Shown one piece after another: positions 5,516 to 9,859 of a DNA stretch of 9,859 nt. The position numbers and the translations under genes are program-made. A model generated the notes under the pieces. The model saw nothing but the letters and a program-made list of their open reading frames with translations. It was not told the DNA's origin and did no database searches. The stretch lies in the NCBI GenBank assembly GCA_036271855.1, contig DATAZV010000124.1, positions 1-9,859 on the forward strand. Direction: 5' to 3'. The stretch's first letter is position 1, and each line of letters opens with the position of its first letter. This DNA comes from JAQGMJ01 sp036271855 (lineage in GTDB: Bacteria; Pseudomonadota; Gammaproteobacteria; Burkholderiales; JAEUOS01).

Positions 5516-6474
5516 TAGCGCCCGGCGTGGTCCCGGTAGCGCCCCAGGCGGGCGCGCGGATTTTGCCCGGCGAGATACAGCGGCGCCTCGGCTTCCATCG
5601 ACACCGGGATCACCCCGAGTTCCGGCGCGATGTCGCCGGACATCAGGTTGTCGATTTTCAGGCTGTCGAGGTTATCGCGAATGATCGGCGGGTTAGGCAG
5701 GAATTCCATCAGCCAGGCCTGCAGGTAGGCCAGGGAATCGGGCAGGGCGATCACCGGGCGCGGATTGCCGCTGACGGCGCCCGCGTATTCAACCAGTTGG
5801 CGCAGGGTGTAGGACTTGGGGCCGGCAAGATCACAGGTCTCGCCGAAAACCTCACGCTTGTCCAGTGCATTCACCGCCGCCTGCGCCACGTCCTCGACCC
5901 AGATCGGCTGCAGTTTCGCATTGCCGCGCCCGAGCGGAAACACCGGCACCATGGCCTGCAGGCTGGCGAACAGGCCGAGGAACTTGTCGCCTTGGCCGAA
6001 CACCACAGAGGGCCGGAAAATGGTCAGTGCGAGCTGGTCCTTGAACTCCAGCACCGCGGCCTCGCCGGCCGCCTTCGAGCGCAAATACATCGAGGGCGCC
6101 TGCGCGCTGGCGCCCAGGGCGCTGAAGTGCAGCAGGCGCGGCACCCCGGCGGTCACGCAGGCCTGCGCGACAGCACGCGCCAGGTCGACGTGCGCCGCCT
6201 TGAATTGCGGGCCATAGGGATCACCGCGGCGGCTTTGCAGCACGCCCACCAGGTTGATCACCGCGTCCTGCCCGCGCATCAACTGCGCCAGTTGCGCCGG
6301 GTCGTGCACGTCGGCCTCGACCACCTCGACGGTGGGCAGCAGGATCAGGTGTTTGGCGCGCTCGCGGTTGCGGGTGGTGACGGTGACCCGGATTTCGTTG
6401 GTGGTGAGGATGCGGGCGATGGCGGAGCCGATCAGGCCGCTGCCGCCGATGAGCAGGACATTGCGCGTATGCAT
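5515..6474 (-). CDS. NDUFA9-like atypical SDR / NAD(P)-binding epimerase-type protein
   Basis: A 319-residue protein of the atypical short-chain dehydrogenase group annotated in proteobacteria as complex I NDUFA9 subunit family. The Rossmann nucleotide-binding motif is LLIGGSGLIGS (7-17), with the GxxGxxG glycines at 10, 13 and 16. VINLVGVLQSRRGDPYGPQF (72-91), HFSALGAS (116-123), MYLRSKAAGE (129-138, with Tyr130 and Lys134 placed like a YxxxK pair), FRPSVVFGQGD (153-163) and PIWVEDVAQA (190-199) are characteristic of this family. Eukaryotic NDUFA9 is an accessory complex I subunit; the bacterial role is unproven and could be a quinone- or NAD-linked reductase. It lies between slt and the GST in a leftward block. 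ATG 6474 gives the expected N-terminus, but no good Shine-Dalgarno is visible. Confidence 0.88.
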   Translation of the reverse strand: MHTRNVLLIGGSGLIGSAIARILTTNEIRVTVTTRNRERAKHLILLPTVEVVEADVHDPAQLAQLMRGQDAVINLVGVLQSRRGDPYGPQFKAAHVDLARAVAQACVTAGVPRLLHFSALGASAQAPSMYLRSKAAGEAAVLEFKDQLALTIFRPSVVFGQGDKFLGLFASLQAMVPVFPLGRGNAKLQPIWVEDVAQAAVNALDKREVFGETCDLAGPKSYTLRQLVEYAGAVSGNPRPVIALPDSLAYLQAWLMEFLPNPPIIRDNLDSLKIDNLMSGDIAPELGVIPVSMEAEAPLYLAGQNPRARLGRYRDHAGR

Positions 6475-6554
6475 GGTTGGGGCCGGGTTGCGGGACGAGG
6501 GTGGCGGGGATCGATGCGGGACCGGCCCATTCTACTGCTTTGATTGCACCATCC

Positions 6555-6599
6555 GGCGACAGGTTCCCGCCCGCGCCACCGGCCGGGCCACCTGTCACC
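6555..6599 (-). terminator. Long interrupted hairpin just after the slt stop
   Basis: The 10-base arms GGCGACAGGT (6555-6564) and ACCTGTCACC (6590-6599) pair along their full length with one G-U wobble. Inside them GCCCG and CGGGC can form a second stem in the leftward transcript. The structure begins one base past the slt TAG and precedes the NDUFA9-like gene by about 80 bases. There is no T-tract. It could partly terminate or protect the slt mRNA within the block. Confidence 0.4.
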
Positions 6600-6600
6600 T

Positions 6601-8595
6601 CTAGGGCGTATCGGTGCCCTTCTCGTCCGGCGAGCGCGCCGGCACCATCGGCAGCCGGTCCTTGATCGAGGCCGGCTTGCCGGTGAACAAGGCCTGGTAG
6701 ATCACCGCGTTGCTGATCACTTTTTTCACGTAGTCGCGGGTTTCGTTCAGCGGAATCGACTCGGCGAACACCGCCGCTTCCATCGGCTTCACATCGCGCC
6801 AGCGGCGCGGCCGGCCCGGCCCGGCGTTGTAGGCCGCCGAAGCCAGGGCCTGGTGGTCGTAGAGCTCGTCGAGCACGATCTTCAGGTAGTTGGTGCCCAG
6901 GGTGATGTTGGTGTCGAGGTCGGCCACTTGGCTAGGCTGGAAATCGGTCAGGCCGATTTTTTTTGCCACCCAGCGCGCCGTCGCCGGCATCAATTGCATC
7001 AGGCCGGAGGCGCCGACCACCGAGCGCGCATCGGTGATGAAGCGGCTTTCCTGGCGCATCAGGCCGTAGACCCAGGCGTCGTCCAGCCCTACGGCCTGCG
7101 CCTGCGGCCGCACCTGGTCGGCATGCGGTGATAAAAATCGCAGGTTGAAGTCATGCAGCGCCACGGTCTTGTCGGCGGTGTTGATGGTGCGGTCCGGCAG
7201 GCTGTTGGCCCGGGCCAGCGCGGCCACCGTCAGCAACTGCTTGTCGTCCAGGCGCTGGATGCAGAAATTCCACTCGCGGTTGGCTTCCGCCCGCATTCCC
7301 AGGCGATAAAAAATCAGCGCGCGCGCGAAGCCCGGCTCGCGCCCCATCGCCGCGATTTCTTCCTTGGTCGGCGTATAGCCCACCGGCGGGATCACCGTGC
7401 TGCGCCCCAGTTCGGCAGCGGCCAGCTGGCCGTAAAAACTGTATTCGCCCGCGATCGACTCGAACAGTTGCTTGGCGTCCTCGCCCCTGCCCTGCTCGCG
7501 CAGGCCGCGCGCCAGCCAGTAGACCCAGGTGGAGTCGCGCCGCGTCTCCGCCGGCATGTCGCGGATCGCGCGCAGGGTCAGCTTCCAGTCGCGCGCGCGC
7601 AGGGCGGCACGCGCCATCCACTGCAGGTAGTCGTCGGAAAGCTGCACGTCCTTGGCCTCGCCGTACCACTTCACCGCATCCGGAATCAGGCGCTTGGCAC
7701 CCCAGTAACCGACGCTGGCCCAGCCCCATTGGCGGTCCGACTCGATGAACGACTTCTTGCTTTCAATGGTCCAGTAGGCGGCGGCGCTGCGCGGGTCGGT
7801 CTGCGCCACACGGGCCAGCGCCAGCACGGTCAGTTCACGCTGCAGGCGCGAAGCGTGGTCGGCACCGCGCTTCAAGAACTTGTCCGGCTGCTTGTACAGG
7901 CTTTCCATCACCTTCGGGTCGACCGCCTGCGCCTCCGGCAGATAACCGGCGGCGCGCTGCATCGCCGGCAGCAGGTTGTTGTCCGAAAGCACGCGGATGC
8001 GGTCCCACACCTGACGGTCGGTGATGCGAGCGGCGTTGATCAGGGTCTCGGCCATGGTGGTGCAGCCCTCGCCCAGCTCGCGCGGCAACAGCCACAGGCG
8101 CATCGCCTCGCGCAGGGTCGACTCGTCGCGGCTGTTGAGGATCACCCGGTGCTGCGCCGCATAGCACTGCACCTCGGGGTCGTCGTTGAACACCAGCTTG
8201 GCGCGCTCGGCCTCGAACAGCTCCCAGCTGCCCTTGCGCCCGAGCAGCTTCAACCAGTCGACGCGGGCGCGCTCGGCCATGTAGCTCTTGTCGTACTTGG
8301 CCATGAAGGCGAGATAGTCGCTGTCGTCGGGGTCACCGTAACGGCCGATGCGGCCCGACAGCAGCAGCCAGTAATCGCCGTAAACCTCCATCGGCTGGCC
8401 GCGCAGCACCTGCACCGCCTGCTGCAGGCGGTCGCGGTTGCCGGCGCGCAGCGCGTCGCGCGCCGCCAGCATCGCGGCATCGGGGTCGGTGGGAACGGGC
8501 GGGTCGGCGCGGCGCGGCGCGGCCAGCGCGCAAGACCCTGTCAGCATCGCCCCCGCCAGCAATGCCGCAACGCAGAACTTCGTTGTTCTTCCCAT
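6601..8595 (-). CDS. slt: Soluble lytic murein transglycosylase (Slt70-like)
   Basis: A 664-residue periplasmic enzyme that cleaves peptidoglycan glycan strands with formation of 1,6-anhydro-muramic acid. The N-terminus MGRTTKFCVAALLAGAML is a signal peptide with probable cleavage near ALAA-P (residue 26); Cys22 sits in LTGSC, which is not a standard lipobox. Residues about 40-470 form the long helical superhelix (U- and L-type regions) seen in Slt70. The catalytic SLT domain is C-terminal: VYGLMRQESRF (509-519) with catalytic Glu516, GASGLMQLMPATA (528-540), NITLGTNYL (563-571), ASAAYNAGPGRPRRW (585-599) and IPLNETRDYVKKV (614-626). Length fits the family. It is the first gene of the leftward block and divergent from the cyclo-ligase. 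The start codon is clear but its Shine-Dalgarno is weak. Confidence 0.95.
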   Translation of the reverse strand: MGRTTKFCVAALLAGAMLTGSCALAAPRRADPPVPTDPDAAMLAARDALRAGNRDRLQQAVQVLRGQPMEVYGDYWLLLSGRIGRYGDPDDSDYLAFMAKYDKSYMAERARVDWLKLLGRKGSWELFEAERAKLVFNDDPEVQCYAAQHRVILNSRDESTLREAMRLWLLPRELGEGCTTMAETLINAARITDRQVWDRIRVLSDNNLLPAMQRAAGYLPEAQAVDPKVMESLYKQPDKFLKRGADHASRLQRELTVLALARVAQTDPRSAAAYWTIESKKSFIESDRQWGWASVGYWGAKRLIPDAVKWYGEAKDVQLSDDYLQWMARAALRARDWKLTLRAIRDMPAETRRDSTWVYWLARGLREQGRGEDAKQLFESIAGEYSFYGQLAAAELGRSTVIPPVGYTPTKEEIAAMGREPGFARALIFYRLGMRAEANREWNFCIQRLDDKQLLTVAALARANSLPDRTINTADKTVALHDFNLRFLSPHADQVRPQAQAVGLDDAWVYGLMRQESRFITDARSVVGASGLMQLMPATARWVAKKIGLTDFQPSQVADLDTNITLGTNYLKIVLDELYDHQALASAAYNAGPGRPRRWRDVKPMEAAVFAESIPLNETRDYVKKVISNAVIYQALFTGKPASIKDRLPMVPARSPDEKGTDTP

Positions 8596-8776
8596 GGCGC
8601 TACTCTATCCCAATCCGATTGACATCCGTCCTTGCGCAAGGGACGAATTTTTCTTCACAATCCGCTCCGGCCTTCCCTGCACGCTCCAGCCATTCCCGGG
8701 TTTGGCGCATTTGCAAGAATTACCTGCCCCTGGACGCACGCTTCCATCCCCGATAACGGCCCAGCCTCCGATTCCG
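8596..8776. promoter_or_regulatory. Divergent slt / cyclo-ligase intergenic region
   Basis: This 181-base region separates two divergent starts and must hold promoters for both. Its left part carries a perfect TTGACA and a palindrome followed by five T's (listed separately). A TAGAGT -10-like box (complement of 8602-8607) lies close to the slt start but lacks a matching -35. From 8654 to 8776 I see no clear promoter, hairpin or Shine-Dalgarno, and no recognisable RNA gene. Confidence 0.4.
8619..8652 (+). promoter_or_regulatory. TTGACA followed by 12-bp palindrome and T-run: operator-promoter or terminator-like element
   Basis: TTGACA (8619-8624) is a perfect sigma-70 -35. It is followed by the exact palindrome CCTTGCGCAAGG (8630-8641). 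As RNA, CGTCCTT (8627-8633) pairs with AGGGACG (8639-8645), with one G-U pair and loop GCGCA, then AATTTTT (8646-8652). One reading is a promoter with a dyad operator in a long spacer, as MerR-type regulators use; the -10 would be a poor GAATTT or ACGAAT. The other is an intrinsic terminator for a rightward transcript arising inside slt. The sequence alone does not decide. Confidence 0.45.
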
Positions 8777-9358
8777 ATGACCATCGACGAAAATTTATCC
8801 GCCCGCCGCGCCGCCTGGCGCCGCGACATGCTGGCGCGCCGCTCCACCATGGCCCCACCCCTGCGCGCCGCCGCCGACGCCGCTCTCGAACGCCAGTTGC
8901 GCGAACTGATCACACCCTTGAGTGGCGTGCTCTGCTTCACCTGGCCGATCAAAGACGAATTCGACGCCCGTCCGCTGATCACCGACTGGCTCGCCGCCGA
9001 CCCTGCGCGCAGCGCCGTGCTGCCGGTGGTGATGAAGCGCCACACCCCGCTGCAATTCCGCGCCTGGACCCCCGCCACGCGCATGCGCGGCGCCGGCTTC
9101 GGCACCTCGGTGCCGGACGAGGGCGAATGGCTCACGCCCACCACCCTGCTCATTCCATTGGTGGGATACGACAAAGCCGGCTACCGCCTGGGCTACGGCG
9201 GCGGCTACTACGACCGCACCCTGGCCATCCTCAACCCGCAGCCTTACAAAATCGGCATCGCCTACGCCGACTGCGCGCTGGAGAGCATCGAGCCGCAGGA
9301 CCACGACATCCGGATGGACCTGCTGGTCACCGAAAACGGCATCACCCGCTACAACTGA
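8777..9358 (+). CDS. fau: 5-formyltetrahydrofolate cyclo-ligase
   Basis: A 193-residue cytosolic enzyme (methenyltetrahydrofolate synthetase, ygfA/fau type) that converts 5-formyl-THF to 5,10-methenyl-THF with ATP, recovering folate for one-carbon metabolism. The basic N-terminus RRAAWRRDMLARRSTM (9-24) resembles the family's K/R-x3-R helix. Other motifs are VLCFTWPIKDEFD (50-62), FRAWTPATRMRGAGFGTSVP (93-112), LLIPLVGYDKAGYRLG (123-138) and the diagnostic ATP-binding loop GYGGGYYDR (138-146); near the end is DHDIRMDLLVTENG. The frame is open further upstream, but ATG 8777 gives the standard family length. No clear Shine-Dalgarno precedes it. It is divergent from slt. In gammaproteobacteria this gene often follows 6S RNA; I could not recognise 6S RNA here. 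Confidence 0.95.
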   Translation: MTIDENLSARRAAWRRDMLARRSTMAPPLRAAADAALERQLRELITPLSGVLCFTWPIKDEFDARPLITDWLAADPARSAVLPVVMKRHTPLQFRAWTPATRMRGAGFGTSVPDEGEWLTPTTLLIPLVGYDKAGYRLGYGGGYYDRTLAILNPQPYKIGIAYADCALESIEPQDHDIRMDLLVTENGITRYN

Positions 9359-9415
9359 GCTCAACTAACCCACGGATCGCACCAATCGAACCGGTCAGGC
9401 AATTGCCGCTTTGCA

Positions 9416-9444
9416 GCAAACGCAAAACTTATTTTGCGATTTGC
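9416..9444. repeat. 12-bp AT-rich hairpin with one bulged base
   Basis: CGCAAAA (9421-9427) and TTTTGCG (9432-9438) pair exactly around loop CTTA. The stem extends outward with GCAAA (9416-9420) and TTTGC (9440-9444), leaving A9439 as a single bulge. It is not followed by a T-run on either strand, so it is either the 3' end of the cyclo-ligase mRNA or an operator or leader structure for the next gene. Confidence 0.5.
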
Positions 9445-9463
9445 CCACAAAAGCGCGCAAACC

Positions 9464-9487
9464 CCTATTCAGCAAACACTGAATAGG
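9464..9487. repeat. Perfect 9-bp inverted repeat with 6-base loop
   Basis: CCTATTCAG (9464-9472) and CTGAATAGG (9479-9487) are exact reverse complements around CAAACA. It lies 19 bases after the previous hairpin. No T-tract follows rightward (CTTAGC); leftward GGTTTGCG is a poor one. Possible roles are a transcription factor site, a weak bidirectional terminator or a leader hairpin. Confidence 0.5.
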
Positions 9488-9538
9488 CTTAGCATAGAGG
9501 CACGAGGCGGACGGCCAGGCAGGCTGCGGCGCGCGGGC

Positions 9539-9563
9539 TCAACGAAGAGCAGTTCAACGAAGA
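9539..9563 (+). repeat. Direct repeat TCAACGAAGA, period 15
   Basis: TCAACGAAGA occurs at 9539-9548 and again at 9554-9563, so the copies start 15 bases apart, with partial similarity in the spacer (GCAGT against ACCAG). It sits in the probable untranslated leader of the last gene. Confidence 0.4.
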
Positions 9564-9592
9564 ACCAGCGCACACCGCGGCATGAAGCCGTA

Positions 9593-9606
9593 GGGTCAAG
9601 AGACCC
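9593..9606 (+). other. Small leader hairpin GGGTC/GACCC
   Basis: GGGTC (9593-9597) and GACCC (9602-9606) form a 5-bp stem with loop AAGA, ending 30 bases before the Shine-Dalgarno of the last gene. No T-run follows (ACACATAAAA), so it is not a terminator by itself. Confidence 0.3.
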
Positions 9607-9636
9607 ACACATAAAACCCGCCCGGACACGAGACCG

Positions 9637-9643
9637 AAGGAGG
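9637..9643 (+). promoter_or_regulatory. Strong Shine-Dalgarno AAGGAGG fixing the start at 9651
   Basis: AAGGAGG is fully complementary to the 16S rRNA tail and lies seven bases before the ATG at 9651. It is the best ribosome binding site in the window and leaves little doubt about the start of the last gene. Confidence 0.85.
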
Positions 9644-9650
9644 GCACATC

Positions 9651-9859
9651 ATGCCATCACGCAACATCCTCATCATGGGCGCGAGCTACGGCTCCCTGCT
9701 CGGCACCAAGCTGGCGCTCGCCGGCCACCACGTCACCCTGATCTGCCTCCCCGCCGAAGCCGACCTGATCAACAAGGAAGGCGCGCGCATCCGCATGCCG
9801 ATCCGCGGCCGCGAAGGTTTGGTCGAAATCGACACCCGCAAAGCCAGGGGCAGCCTGAA
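9651..9859 (+). CDS. Ketopantoate reductase (PanE/ApbA) family protein, N-terminal part (3' end off window)
   Basis: Only the first 69 codons are present. The protein opens MPSRNILIMGASYGSLLGTK, with a Rossmann-type nucleotide-binding turn GASYGS (10-15) in place of the usual GxGxxG, followed by LALAGHHVTLICLP (21-34). This is the arrangement of the PanE/ApbA N-terminal domain, which binds NADPH. ADLINKEGARIRMPIRG (37-53) resembles the segment in this family where an Arg or Asn follows the second strand. Canonical PanE reduces ketopantoate to pantoate for pantothenate; the altered glycine motif suggests a paralogue with another substrate. It is preceded by a long leader and a very strong Shine-Dalgarno, unlike the other genes here, so it may be separately regulated and well translated. 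Confidence 0.7.
   Translation, partial: MPSRNILIMGASYGSLLGTKLALAGHHVTLICLPAEADLINKEGARIRMPIRGREGLVEIDTRKARGSL

Larger units (their letters stand above)
9359..9650 (+). promoter_or_regulatory. 292-base non-coding leader region upstream of the last gene
   Basis: No credible gene lies between the cyclo-ligase and the ketopantoate-reductase-like gene. The stretch 9411-9500 is clearly more AT-rich than its surroundings and carries two strong hairpins (listed). Downstream lie a 10-base direct repeat, a small GGGTC/GACCC hairpin and a strong Shine-Dalgarno. A three-codon ATG-AAG-CCG-TAG (9582-9593) also occurs. I found no well-spaced -35/-10 pair; TAGCAT (9490-9495) is the nearest -10-like hexamer. 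Confidence 0.4.

Noticed and set aside
5527..6543. Long rightward open frame of 338 codons opposite the NDUFA9-like gene
   Set aside because: Its protein is rich in His, Arg, Gly and Gln with no family motif. It is the complementary-strand shadow of a GC-rich gene whose own frame has clear conserved motifs.
8530..8595. Slt as an outer-membrane lipoprotein (Cys22)
   Set aside because: The sequence before Cys22 is L-T-G-S, so the -3 position is Thr rather than the usual Leu, and a normal Ala-X-Ala signal peptidase I site follows; soluble periplasmic is more likely.
7153..8622. Rightward open frame of 489 codons opposite slt
   Set aside because: Same pattern of low-complexity His/Arg/Gln/Val composition; the leftward frame encodes a full transglycosylase with the catalytic Glu.
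8596..8776. Possible 6S RNA (ssrS) next to the cyclo-ligase gene
   Set aside because: The location and ~180-base length are suggestive from other proteobacteria, but I could not find matching terminal arms or the open-complex-like central bulge. A covariance-model search for 6S RNA on both strands would decide.
9359..9650. Known riboswitch in the leader of the last gene
   Set aside because: No TPP, cobalamin, SAM, glycine or FMN core sequence is recognisable, so I describe only the repeats and hairpins that are visible.
1..9859. Mobile element, defence or CRISPR system
   Set aside because: No transposase, integrase, terminal repeats, Cas-like or toxin-antitoxin genes, and no marked coding-composition break between genes; all recognised genes are housekeeping or common accessory families.

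Overview
The window looks like an ordinary chromosomal stretch from a GC-rich betaproteobacterium, most likely Burkholderiales and perhaps Oxalobacteraceae. The grounds are strong GC bias at third codon positions, short intergenic regions, and a typical betaproteobacterial gene set: MidA-type methyltransferase, YfcG-type GST, NDUFA9-like SDR, Cca, Slt-type transglycosylase and formyltetrahydrofolate cyclo-ligase. The lineage is an inference from protein and codon character; no rRNA is present. I see no insertion sequence, prophage, CRISPR array, tRNA or rRNA.

Layout. A TPR protein gene, cut by the left edge, runs leftward from about 917. Divergent from it, a MidA/NDUFAF7-family methyltransferase (1022-2179, +) converges on a YfcG-like glutathione-dependent oxidoreductase (2202-2825, -). 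A small DUF2905-like membrane protein (2933-3127, +) diverges from yfcG and converges on a secreted two-EF-hand protein (3208-3534, -). Next is a leftward block of four genes in transcription order: lytic transglycosylase (8595-6601), NDUFA9-like SDR (6474-5515), GST (5412-4762) and cca (4765-3653). The GST and cca share an ATGA stop/start overlap. Divergent from the transglycosylase is the 5-formyltetrahydrofolate cyclo-ligase gene (8777-9358, +). After a 292-base non-coding stretch rich in hairpins, a ketopantoate-reductase-like gene begins (9651, +) and leaves the window.

Functionally this is housekeeping: tRNA 3'-end maturation (Cca), cell-wall turnover (Slt), one-carbon metabolism (cyclo-ligase), thiol and redox chemistry (two GSTs), and two families tied to respiratory complex I (MidA/NDUFAF7 and NDUFA9-like).

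I did not find a convincing undescribed system. The points most worth a second look are: a Cca protein whose HD phosphohydrolase domain appears to have been lost; a palindrome followed by five T's, next to a perfect TTGACA, in the slt/cyclo-ligase divergent region; a TTGCGCAA octamer that I see only in two divergent intergenic regions; twin strong hairpins upstream of the last gene; and a probable leaderless DUF2905 gene.
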